From Synergistales bacterium Syner_01 (GTDB lineage Bacteria > Synergistota > Synergistia > Synergistales > Aminobacteriaceae), in NCBI GenBank assembly GCA_001604435.1, contig LVBO01000372.1:1-10163 (forward strand): a stretch of DNA of 10,163 bases, in the 5' to 3' direction. This document shows, piece by piece, positions 1 to 5,256 of the stretch; positions within the stretch are counted from its first letter, which is position 1, and each line of letters opens with the position of its first letter. The translations under genes and the position numbers were made by a program. The notes beneath the pieces are model-generated. The model saw nothing but the letters and a program-made list of their open reading frames with translations. It did no database searches and was not told where the DNA came from.

Positions 1-155
1 CCATGTCCTCTCTCTACCGAGACCTTAGCGGCGGCAAACCGGCGAGCGAAACCGAACTCGACCACATCATCGGAAGAATGGTGGAGATGGGACGGCGGAC
101 AGGCGTGCCGACCCCGTACCACACCATCGCCTACGAACGCTTCGCCGGGAAGTAG
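1..155 (+). CDS. panE: 2-dehydropantoate 2-reductase (PanE/ApbA family), C-terminal fragment
   Basis: Only the last 50 codons are in the window; the gene begins upstream of base 1. The stop is TAG at 153-155. The peptide shows the pattern of the C-terminal ketopantoate reductase domain: an S-S-x-x-x-D-L-x-x-G-K-P start, a mid helix, and the closing G-V-P-T-P-Y motif followed by a short tail. In this family the segment forms part of the substrate-binding helical domain. The enzyme reduces 2-dehydropantoate to pantoate with NADPH in the cytosol, for pantothenate and CoA synthesis; that role is family knowledge. The N-terminal Rossmann domain cannot be seen, so a paralogue with another 2-oxoacid substrate is possible. 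It looks like the last ordinary metabolic gene before the accessory region. Confidence 0.75.
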   Translation, partial: MSSLYRDLSGGKPASETELDHIIGRMVEMGRRTGVPTPYHTIAYERFAGK

Positions 156-429
156 CGATGCCGAAACAATGATCGAAGAGGAAGGCGAATTGGGGCCCGA
201 GGCAACTCGTAAGAAATTCTTAACAGTTCGCAGCCGCTTTCGAGCGCGACATCGTGTCCTTCCTCAGCGTTGCGGACGCAAGGAGTGAACCATAAAACCC
301 GCTAACGGCTTCCAATCCGCCTTGCTCCGTTGCACGGCTGAACTTTATCGTTAGTCGCTTTCCGGGGGATGCCCGGCTGGCTCGCTTCCACGTCCAGCGA
401 CTCCGCCCTGTTGCTCGGAGAATGGTTTC
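156..429. other. Intergenic spacer between panE-like gene and relE
   Basis: I see no convincing gene in this 274 bp. A 37-codon reading frame beginning at an ATG near 171 has no ribosome binding site and no recognisable product. The notable element is an attC-like inverted repeat near 300-356, listed separately. The panE-like gene (plus) and relE (minus) converge here, so both probably end in this spacer. I see no clear GC-stem plus T-run terminator on either strand. Confidence 0.5.
300..356. repeat. attC-like inverted repeat (weak candidate integron recombination site)
   Basis: CTAACG at 302-307 and CGTTAG at 349-354 are perfect inverted repeats about 50 bp apart. The total span of about 57 bp is near the short end of integron attC sites. 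The right half reads GGCTGAACTTTATCGTTAG, similar in layout to the L'-R' half of attC sites (a GGCTnAACT block, then CGTTAG). The left half pairs poorly inside the outer core, and the outer bases do not match the full RYYYAAC/GTTRRRY consensus. No integrase gene and no second such site was found in the window. It may be a chance inverted repeat. Confidence 0.22.
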
Positions 430-687
430 TTATTTGTACACGTCCCCCCGAGAATCAATCGAGGCAACGCGAATCGTCGTCAGGTCCTCGTCGATCAGCA
501 GCAGAATTCTCCAGCCGCCGACTCTGAGCCTCCATTCAGAACGCCCCTTCAACGGTTTGATGTCGCCGGAAGGGCCGGTGTGGAGGACGTCGAGCGCGGT
601 CAGTATTCTTCTGCGGTCGGGGTTCGGGATCTTTTCAAGGCGTTTCTTGGCCTCCGGGGAGAGATTGACTGTCCAAGGATTCACCAT
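430..687 (-). CDS. relE: RelE/ParE-superfamily toxin (mRNA interferase type)
   Basis: This 85-residue protein has the size and layout of RelE toxins: an N-terminal helical hairpin rich in Lys/Arg (residues 11-40) and then a beta sheet. The signature K-P-L-K-G is at 44-48, W-R-L-R-V-G at 52-57, and W-R-I-L-L-L-I-D follows at 59-66. Arg53, Arg55, Arg60 and Arg80 plus a C-terminal Tyr84 are the kind of basic/aromatic residues RelE enzymes use on ribosome-bound mRNA. Cleavage of mRNA in the ribosomal A site is family knowledge; ParE-like gyrase inhibition cannot be excluded. The start ATG overlaps the antitoxin stop by seven bases (ATGGTGA), so translation is probably coupled. The frame is intact with no missing blocks, so the toxin may be active. 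Confidence 0.88.
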   Translation of the reverse strand: MVNPWTVNLSPEAKKRLEKIPNPDRRRILTALDVLHTGPSGDIKPLKGRSEWRLRVGGWRILLLIDEDLTTIRVASIDSRGDVYK

Positions 688-911
688 AGTTCATTCATAA
701 CATCCTTCAGCGGAATATCCTTCCCCTCGGCGAACTCAGCCCGCGAAATCGCAAGACATTCCTCCTCCTCCGGCGTCAGAGGAGGCTCTCTGTCCTCCAT
801 CTCCTCCATTTCGACGTGGAGGGCATACGTCCGCAGACGTTCCACCCCTTGGGGGGAAAGCCGCCGAAGAACGCGTCGTACTTCGTTGCGCTCTTTGATA
901 AGGCTGGTCAT
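681..911 (-). CDS. relB: RelB-like antitoxin paired with the RelE toxin
   Basis: This 76-residue protein lies directly upstream of relE in the same operon. The start is placed at the ATG at 911-909, because AAGGAGGAG sits four bases upstream; a GTG 39 bases further up would leave that ribosome binding site inside the gene. The N-terminal half (residues 6-35) is basic and helical. The C-terminal half is acidic, with P-L-T-P-E-E-E-E at 44-51 and A-E-F-A-E-G-K-D at 58-65. This matches small antitoxins that wrap their RelE partner and repress their own promoter. No clear ribbon-helix-helix motif is visible, so the exact subfamily is uncertain. A weak -10-like TATCAT lies upstream on the minus strand near 940-945. 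Confidence 0.8.
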   Translation of the reverse strand: MTSLIKERNEVRRVLRRLSPQGVERLRTYALHVEMEEMEDREPPLTPEEEECLAISRAEFAEGKDIPLKDVMNELW

Positions 912-1508
912 CGGTACTCCTCCTTCTTTTTGCTGGAATAATGATAGCACTTTTGCATAACGGCGGGAAGAGAAGGAAGAGGGGGTAGGATATCAAGAAC
1001 ATCCGGGAATGTGCGGTCTGCGGAAACGCCACAGACTCGCTCTGCTGCGTGGTCGTCGTTCTTTCGCCTATGCCACGGGGTGCTGATCGGTTCCGTTTTC
1101 GTCCGAAGCAGATTTCAGCCGTTCCGACAGCCAGAGTTTGATGATCGCCCAAGTGGCTCGCTTCCAAGCCCGGCGGAGCGGTAAGGATATTGAAGAGCAA
1201 CAAGAAACCCTCTTGAAGAGGGACCGGATTTGTGGTTATTCCGATAGTCGCAAAACGGATTTTGACTCGTAAAACGCACAAGAGTAGTCACAAGACTTTT
1301 TTTGCCTGCTGAATGAGTCTCAAAATTTTAAAATGCCATGAATTAGCGGTAGGTGTTTCGTGAGAATGCTGGAAAAACACTATCATGCCGCCTCGGTTTT
1401 CGGGAGCAGTCTCATGGCCGGCGAGAGGAGAAGCAGTCGGAAAAGCCTGCTATAATTAACGCGTCAAGTACAGAGATCTTTATGCTCCAACCGAGGGAGG
1501 AAAGAAAG
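912..1508. other. Intergenic spacer between relB and the tum module
   Basis: About 600 bp without a supportable gene. Open frames here lack ribosome binding sites and recognisable products. Small structures are visible: a palindrome CCCTCTT-G-AAGAGGG at 1208-1222; a short AGTC/GACT stem at 1286-1297 followed by a run of seven T (1297-1303) that could be a weak plus-strand terminator; and GTGTTT/AAACAC arms near 1351-1381. The relB promoter must lie at the left end, and the promoter of the next module near 1451-1456. The stretch may hold decayed gene pieces, but I recognise none. Confidence 0.5.
1451..1456 (+). promoter_or_regulatory. Candidate -10 element for the tum-type toxin-antitoxin operon
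   Basis: A perfect TATAAT is followed by TAACG and lies 52 bases before the chosen antitoxin start. No good -35 hexamer sits 16-18 bases upstream. The same TATAATTA context recurs upstream of the vapB-like gene at 4266, which supports it modestly. Confidence 0.4.
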
Positions 1509-1841
1509 ATGGGCGGCATTGTCGAGGTCGATGAGAAGATAGAGAACGCATTCATGTCGTTACCGTCCGAAGATAAAACGGCGGTGATCAGTCACGGAGC
1601 GGCGATACGTTTCTCCGAGCTGAGCAAACGTCACTTTCTAGCCGGAGAAAAGGTACGTTCCTTCGAGGAGAAGTACGCCGTGAAGCTGTCGGAGCTTCAA
1701 GAAAGCGGCCTGCCCGATGATGCTGGCTTTGAAATGCACGAGGACTATATCATGTGCTGTCACTGGAGCGATGTGATCGAAAAGACGGAACAACAGATGG
1801 AAGCGCTCCGACCTCTGCTTGAGTTTGGAGTTCTCGGATAG
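1509..1841 (+). CDS. Putative antitoxin, partner of the TumE-family toxin
   Basis: This 110-residue protein ends immediately before the next start codon (TAG then ATG). The ATG at 1509 is preferred because GAGGGAGGAAAG lies just before it; a frame-compatible ATG at 1482 is also possible. The N-terminus (residues 5-45) is helical and acidic. A short F-E-E-K-Y motif is at 52-56, and a distinctive L-P-D-D-A-G-F-E-M-H-E-D-Y-I block is at 68-81. A helix with E-K-T-E-Q-Q-M-E follows at 91-98. I see no DNA-binding motif. Assignment as antitoxin rests on its position directly upstream of a TumE-like gene and on resemblance to small acidic partners of that toxin family; both are inference. The frame is complete and shows no damage. 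Confidence 0.6.
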   Translation: MGGIVEVDEKIENAFMSLPSEDKTAVISHGAAIRFSELSKRHFLAGEKVRSFEEKYAVKLSELQESGLPDDAGFEMHEDYIMCCHWSDVIEKTEQQMEALRPLLEFGVLG

Positions 1842-2255
1842 ATGACGGCCATCGATCGACTGTTGGAGATTGAGGCGCGATTTGCCGGAGCCGTCGTGAA
1901 GATCGTTCCGCTGGAGCTTGACGGCGATGCGCTCAAGATCGTTCTCCATCTAAAGGACGGCGGCACCCTGAGAGTAGTCGAGCAGTGGAAGAATGCTCGA
2001 CTCGAGAAATACAGTTACTATTGGCTCGCTCCGGACAACTCGCTGAAGATAGGCTGGGACAACGTTCCTCATCATAAGCACGTGGAAACGTTCCCGCACC
2101 ATACAAGCAGGCGACCGACGAGGTACGAGTCGAGTCGATCGCTTGGTTTCTTCATCAAGCATGTTAACACCCAGACTTCGCTCCAGCCGTCTGCAGAAAC
2201 GTGTTTGGAGGAAGTGCTCTGCGTGGTGCTCGACATGAAAAAAGAAAGCTCCTAG
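1842..2255 (+). CDS. tumE: TumE-family (DUF6516) toxin, C-terminal part probably frameshifted
   Basis: The first 87 codons carry the family pattern: a beta-rich core with L-R-V-V-E-Q-W at 43-49, Y-S-Y-Y-W at 57-61, W-D-N-V-P-H-H at 72-78 and T-F-P-H-H at 83-87. TumE proteins are toxins of type II toxin-antitoxin systems; the target here is unknown. After codon 87 the frame gives an atypical Ser/Arg-rich stretch. The +2 frame from 2105 instead reads K-Q-A-T-D-E-V-R-V-E-S, which resembles the usual continuation, and stops at 2165-2167. The original frame then regains a family-like ending, C-L-E-E-V-L-C-V-V-L-D-M (121-132). Compensating frameshifts, or a short insertion between 2103 and about 2195, would explain this. 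Whether the toxin still folds is unclear. Start and upstream partner are well placed. Confidence 0.68.
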   Translation: MTAIDRLLEIEARFAGAVVKIVPLELDGDALKIVLHLKDGGTLRVVEQWKNARLEKYSYYWLAPDNSLKIGWDNVPHHKHVETFPHHTSRRPTRYESSRSLGFFIKHVNTQTSLQPSAETCLEEVLCVVLDMKKESS

Positions 2256-2285
2256 GAGCCCGTCTATGTTTCCCCTTTTCCCCTC

Positions 2286-2376
2286 AATCAATTGGAAAGG
2301 TCCCTGGAATATGACCGAGCGTATCGAATTTGAAACGGAACGCCTTCGTTTGCGCCAGTGGAAATCCGCCGACCGC
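2286..2376 (+). repeat. GNAT block copy 1, truncated 5' fragment
   Basis: This segment matches the leader end and first 22 codons of GNAT copies 2 and 3 (3601 and 5231 onwards) with only a few differences. Homology stops after the GCCGACCGC at 2368-2376, where the sequence switches to HsdS coding sequence. Unlike the other copies, it lacks the upstream promoter-leader segment. Confidence 0.85.
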
Positions 2377-2493
2377 CTTTCCTCCATTGACGGTCTGATC
2401 GCCTTGGAGGTCCCAAAACACGACACGCTCAAGTCCCATCAAAAAGGGCTGAAGCAGCAGCTTTTCCCGGTGTCGGACGAGGTGCGGAAATGA
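2311..2493 (+). pseudogene. Chimeric ORF: GNAT N-terminus fused in frame to HsdS C-terminus
   Basis: The reading frame encodes 60 residues. Residues 1-22 are the N-terminus of the acetyltransferase also found at 3627 and 5257, with the E-T-E-R-L-R-L-R-Q-W motif. Residues 23-60 match the C-terminal helix of type I restriction specificity subunits: L-S-S-I-D-G-L-I-A, then L-K-S-H-Q-K-G-L-K-Q-Q-L-F-P. The junction falls at 2376/2377. In intact HsdS the final coiled-coil region spaces the DNA target-recognition domains and contacts HsdM; nothing else of HsdS or HsdM remains here. The stop TGA overlaps the rhuM start (ATGA), as in an operon. The product is unlikely to act as either parent; it is most simply a deletion or recombination scar, though it may still pass ribosomes to rhuM. 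Confidence 0.82.
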
Positions 2494-3503
2494 CGCAGCT
2501 CATTCTCTACACCAGCGAAGACGGGCAAAGCCGGGTGAAACTGCGGGCCGACCGGGGCACGGTGTGGCTCAGCCAGCGGCAAATGGCCGAACTGTTCGAT
2601 GTCTCGCCGGACAATATCGGCCTGCATTTGAAAAACATCTACGCCGACGGCGAGCTGCAACGCGTGGCAACTGCCGAGGGATCCTCGGTAGTTCAAACCG
2701 AGGGCGGGCGCGAAGTGCGCCGCATGGTCACGCTCTACAACCTCGACGCCATTCTCGCCGTGGGGTACCGCGTGCGCTCGCCGCGCGGCGCGCAGTTCCG
2801 ACGCTGGGCCAGCACCGTGCTGGCGGAGTATCTGCGCAAAGGCTTCGCCATGGACGACGAGCGATTGAAGAACCCCGACGGCCGCCCGGACTATTTCGAC
2901 GAGATGTTGGCGCGTATCCGCGATATTCGCGCCTCGGAGAAGCGCTTCTATCAAAAGGTACGCGATCTCTTCGCGTTGGCTGCCGATTACGACAAGACCG
3001 ATCAGGCCACCCAGCAGTTTTTCGCCGCCGTGCAAAACATCTTGCTGTACGCTGTCACGCAGCGGACCGCCGCCGAAATCGTCCTCGACCGCGCCGACCC
3101 TGAAGATGCGCATTTCGGCTTGCTGGCCTGGAAGGGTGATCGGGTGCGCAAGCACGACATTCTGGTGGCCAAAAACTACCTGACCGAAGATGAACTCGAC
3201 ACGCTGAACCGTCTTGTGGTGATCTTTCTTGAAACCGCCGAACTGCGCGCCAAGCGGCAGGTTGTCACCACCATGGCCTTCTGGCGCGAGAACGTTGTGC
3301 AGATCATAGCCGCCAACGGCTTCCCCCTGTTGGCGGGAGCAGGATCGGTCAGCCATGCCCGCATGGAACAGCGCATCGCCCCGCTGTTTCTGGACTACGA
3401 GCAACGCCGAAACACCGAAGAAGCCCAGGCTGCCGACGCGCAGGACGAGGCCGAGCTGAAAGCGCTGGAAAACAGGATAAAGGATCGCAAGGAGAAGAAA
3501 TGA
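2490..3503 (+). CDS. rhuM: RhuM-family protein (virulence-associated RhuM type)
   Basis: This 337-residue protein is the usual length for RhuM-type proteins and has no internal damage. The N-terminus reads like a helix-turn-helix region (W-L-S-Q-R-Q-M-A-E-L-F-D-V-S at 26-39, then D-N-I-G-L-H-L-K-N-I-Y). The conserved Y-N-L-D-A-I-L-A-V-G-Y-R-V-R-S block starts at 83. Further on are the F-F-A-A-V-Q-N-x-L-L-Y-A-V-T-x-R-T-A-A-E-I and A-K-N-Y-L-T-E-D-E-L blocks typical of the family. The C-terminus is a charged coiled-coil-like tail. The biochemical function of the family is not firmly known; members often sit inside type I restriction-modification operons between hsdS and hsdR. That fits here: the gene overlaps the HsdS remnant upstream by four bases, and its stop overlaps the next start. 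Confidence 0.88.
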   Translation: MTQLILYTSEDGQSRVKLRADRGTVWLSQRQMAELFDVSPDNIGLHLKNIYADGELQRVATAEGSSVVQTEGGREVRRMVTLYNLDAILAVGYRVRSPRGAQFRRWASTVLAEYLRKGFAMDDERLKNPDGRPDYFDEMLARIRDIRASEKRFYQKVRDLFALAADYDKTDQATQQFFAAVQNILLYAVTQRTAAEIVLDRADPEDAHFGLLAWKGDRVRKHDILVAKNYLTEDELDTLNRLVVIFLETAELRAKRQVVTTMAFWRENVVQIIAANGFPLLAGAGSVSHARMEQRIAPLFLDYEQRRNTEEAQAADAQDEAELKALENRIKDRKEKK

Positions 3504-3541
3504 CAGACAATCGAAAGATTTCGGATGCGCGATTCAAATGA
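3500..3541 (+). pseudogene. Start of a gene cut off by GNAT repeat copy 2 (possible hsdR beginning)
   Basis: An ATG at 3500 overlaps the rhuM stop (ATGA) and has an AAGGAG ribosome binding site at 3489-3494, so a translated gene once began here. Only 13 codons remain before a TGA that is created at the junction with the repeated GNAT segment (repeat begins at 3538). The position after hsdS and rhuM makes hsdR the most likely lost gene, but 13 residues are too few to identify it. Confidence 0.6.
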
Positions 3542-3544
3542 ATG

Positions 3545-3574
3545 TTGCAATAACTGAACGAATGTGCTAATAAT
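3545..3574 (+). promoter_or_regulatory. Candidate promoter of GNAT copy 2
   Basis: TTGCAA at 3545-3550 (-35-like) and AATAAT at 3569-3574 (-10-like) are separated by 18 bases. Transcription from about 3581 would leave a leader of roughly 45 bases before the ATG at 3627 and would exclude the earlier GTG start at 3564. Confidence 0.5.
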
Positions 3575-3626
3575 TACTTGCGGAGAATACTTATGCCCCG
3601 CAATCATTCGGAAAGGTCCTTGGAAT

Positions 3627-4187
3627 ATGACCGAGCTTATCGAATTTGAAACGGAACGTCTTCGTTTGCGGCAGTGGAAATCCGCCGACCGCGCCCCATT
3701 CGCCGCCCTCAACGACGACAAGCGAGTGATGGAGTTTTTCCCGTCCCGACTCTCCCGCGCCGAGAGCGACGCCATGGCCGATCGCTGCGAATCGCTCATC
3801 CGCGAGCGGGGGTGGGGGCCTTGGGCGACCGAACTGAAGGAAAACGGCGAGTTTATCGGCGTTGTCGGCCTGCATGCGCCCGAAGAGCAGTTCCCCTTCT
3901 CGCCGTGCGTCGAAATCCTATGGCGCCTCGCCTTCGAACATTGGCGAAAAGGCCTGGCGACGGAAGCGGCGAAAGAGGCGCTCCGAATAGGATTTCAGCG
4001 CTTGGGCTTAGCGGAGATCGTTTCATTCACCACCGTGAACAACAGACGTTCCCGCGCCGTCATGGAGCGCCTCGGAATGACTGAATCCGGTCTCTTCGAG
4101 CATCCGAGCGTTCCGGAGGAGAGCGGGCTGCGGCTGCATTGTTTGTATCGGGTTGAGAAAGAATCTTTGTTTAGCGAGCGTGTGTAA
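3627..4187 (+). CDS. GNAT-family N-acetyltransferase (RimJ/RimL-like), copy 2
   Basis: This 186-residue protein has the RimJ/RimL-like layout: N-terminal E-T-E-R-L-R-L-R-Q-W (8-17), a central E-F-I-G-V-V-G-L beta hairpin (75-82) and the strand W-R-L-A-F (99-103). The acetyl-CoA pyrophosphate loop is W-R-K-G-L-A-T (106-112), followed by helix E-A-A-K-E-A-L. The C-terminal V-N-N-R-R-S-R-A-V-M-E-R-L-G-M (137-151) is the family's closing motif. Such enzymes move an acetyl group from acetyl-CoA to an amine on a protein, small molecule or antibiotic; the substrate cannot be told. The start at 3627 fits the family N-terminus and the candidate promoter. A GTG at 3564 in the same frame would add 21 residues. 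The gene is intact and stands alone with its own leader. Confidence 0.88.
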   Translation: MTELIEFETERLRLRQWKSADRAPFAALNDDKRVMEFFPSRLSRAESDAMADRCESLIRERGWGPWATELKENGEFIGVVGLHAPEEQFPFSPCVEILWRLAFEHWRKGLATEAAKEALRIGFQRLGLAEIVSFTTVNNRRSRAVMERLGMTESGLFEHPSVPEESGLRLHCLYRVEKESLFSERV

Positions 4188-4242
4188 TGGATGTGGAACG
4201 GAGGATATGAAGAGCACGTAAAAACCCGCCTCCTTATATTTT

Positions 4243-4271
4243 TTGGCCGCTCCATCGGCAAGTGGTATAAT
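4243..4271 (+). promoter_or_regulatory. Candidate promoter of the vapB-like operon
   Basis: TTGGCC at 4243-4248 (-35-like, four of six consensus bases) and a perfect TATAAT at 4266-4271 are separated by exactly 17 bases. Transcription would begin near 4278, just before the inverted repeat at 4285-4311. Confidence 0.65.
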
Positions 4272-4284
4272 TATCGAATAAGTT

Positions 4285-4311
4285 GAATCATCCGCATCGT
4301 TCGGATGATTC
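4285..4311. promoter_or_regulatory. Perfect 10-bp inverted repeat in the vapB leader (operator or RNA hairpin)
   Basis: GAATCATCCG (4285-4294) and CGGATGATTC (4302-4311) are exact inverted repeats around a seven-base loop. They lie just downstream of the predicted start site and 27 bases before the vapB start. In autoregulated toxin-antitoxin operons such a palindrome is commonly the binding site of the antitoxin or complex. As RNA it would form a stable hairpin in the 5' leader; no T-run follows, so a terminator is unlikely. Confidence 0.6.
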
Positions 4312-4338
4312 GAGTCACGCAGAGAGGGGAAAAGCGCG

Positions 4339-4551
4339 ATGTATGCCGTCGAATTCACGGCCAGAGTGGCGGACGGGATGATTCCAATTCCTGATCCGTA
4401 CCGCAACCAGATCAACGATATGGTGCGCGTTATTCTGCTGATGGAGGCTCCGGCTACAGAGGAGACCTATATTGACCTGCTTCTTGCGGAGCCGCTCCGG
4501 GTACCGGATTTCGAGCCCATGCATCGGGACGAGACCCATGACCGCGACTGA
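4339..4551 (+). CDS. vapB: VapB-like antitoxin of a PIN-domain toxin
   Basis: This 70-residue protein opens with a typical antitoxin N-terminus: M-Y-A-V-E-F-T-A-R-V-A-D-G-M-I-P-I-P, a short beta-rich DNA-binding-like segment. It continues with V-R-V-I-L-L (29-34) and an acidic, proline-containing C-terminal tail that would bind the toxin. It has a good promoter, a palindrome in its leader and an AGAGGGG ribosome binding site. The VapC-type toxin frame begins 13 bases before its stop. The antitoxin is intact whereas the toxin is damaged, so it may now be an orphan regulator or may cross-protect against a related toxin elsewhere. The subfamily (AbrB-like or other) cannot be settled by eye. Confidence 0.72.
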   Translation: MYAVEFTARVADGMIPIPDPYRNQINDMVRVILLMEAPATEETYIDLLLAEPLRVPDFEPMHRDETHDRD

Positions 4552-4938
4552 GCGCTCTATGCGTTGGTAGGGGGGCAGGATCACCTGAAGCACTCCCGTG
4601 CGCAAGCGGTTGTTCAAAGAACGGGAGTGGTTGTAAGCACGCAGGTCATCAACGAAACTTGCGTCAACTTGTTGAAAAAAGCGCGGTTGGCCGAAGCCCA
4701 AATCCAGCGGTTGATCGCCTCCTTCTACACGAAATACGAAGTGGTTCCAACCGAACGAGTCGCAATACATCAAGCGTCGCAACTTCGCGAACAGTACAGT
4801 TTCTCCTACTGGGACAGCCTTGTCGTCGCCTGTGCTTTGCAGGCTGGATGTACCGTTCTGTATTCCGAGGACATGCGGACGGGTTTACTCGTAGCGAACC
4901 GAACGACCATCGTCAACCCGTTCAGCGATATCCTCTGA
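4538..4938 (+). pseudogene. vapC: VapC-like PIN-domain toxin, N-terminal catalytic motif lost
   Basis: The ATG at 4538 starts M-T-A-T-E-R, as many PIN toxins do, then hits a stop at 4568. A different frame, open from 4552, carries the rest: L-Y-A-L-V-G-G-Q-D-H, then V-S-T-Q-V-I-N-E-T-C, Y-W-D-S-L-V-V-A-C-A-L and a final V-L-Y-S-E-D-M with I-V-N-P-F. These are the middle and C-terminal acidic motifs of VapC endoribonucleases. The expected F-L-D-T-N-V strand between T-E-R and L-Y-A is missing, together with the first catalytic aspartate, and the frame shifts at the same place (about 4553-4556). A small deletion is the simplest cause. Any product started at the TTG at 4564 would lack that aspartate and should be inactive. 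VapC enzymes normally cleave tRNA or rRNA. Confidence 0.8.
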
Positions 4939-5167
4939 TCTGCCCCCCCCTTCGATGATACGCCTTCTCCCGCTTCCGAGAAATAGCCTCCGCAGAGCCG
5001 TTCCTCTCGTCCTCGAAGCGCCATCACATGACGACGGAGACATACATCACGAAGCGCACGGACATCGGCGATTTGCGCATCGCAGACTGAATAAGGCGGA
5101 GCAGGTTTTCGGCGTTCCAGCAGAGGATTTTTTCGGAGGTTTTCCTGTCTCGTTACAATCAATTCAT
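4939..5167. other. Spacer between vapC pseudogene and GNAT copy 3
   Basis: About 230 bp with no supportable gene. Frames open on both strands here have no ribosome binding site. A short plus-strand frame beginning at the ATG at 5028 encodes 20 codons and has no known relative that I recognise. The stretch may hold a decayed gene fragment. Confidence 0.4.
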
Positions 5168-5174
5168 ATGAATG

Positions 5175-5204
5175 TTGCAATAACTGAACGAATGTGCTAA
5201 TAAT
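5175..5204 (+). promoter_or_regulatory. Candidate promoter of GNAT copy 3
   Basis: TTGCAA at 5175-5180 and AATAAT at 5199-5204 with an 18-base spacer, identical to the elements upstream of copy 2. Confidence 0.5.
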
Positions 5205-5256
5205 TACTTGCGGAGAATACTTATGCCCCGCAATCATTCGGAAAGGTCCCTGGAAT

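Larger units (their letters stand above)
3538..4222 (+). repeat. GNAT block copy 2 (promoter-leader plus gene), direct repeat of 5168-5855
   Basis: The block starts at the ATGAATGTTGCAATAAC segment and ends about 35 bases after the GNAT stop. Copy 3 lies at a constant offset of 1630 bases through the gene. The 89-base leader differs from copy 3 at one base by my reading, whereas the coding part differs more. Confidence 0.9.

Noticed and set aside
378..1166. A 13-base direct repeat TGGCTCGCTTCCA at 378-390 and 1154-1166 flanking the relBE operon.
   Set aside because: A matching 13-mer pair somewhere in 10 kb is expected by chance at a rate near one, and the flanking bases do not extend the match.
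736..1281. A 181-codon minus-strand frame across relB and the following spacer.
   Set aside because: It is out of frame with relB, overlaps it heavily, and has low-complexity Arg/Ser/Pro-rich content typical of a shadow frame in GC-rich DNA.
2439..3404. A 321-codon minus-strand frame opposite rhuM.
   Set aside because: It is the antisense shadow of the well-supported rhuM gene; its His/Gly/Val-rich composition matches no protein I know.
4955..5200. An 81-codon plus-strand open frame between vapC and GNAT copy 3.
   Set aside because: It has no ribosome binding site, no recognisable product, and its end runs into the repeated GNAT leader and promoter.
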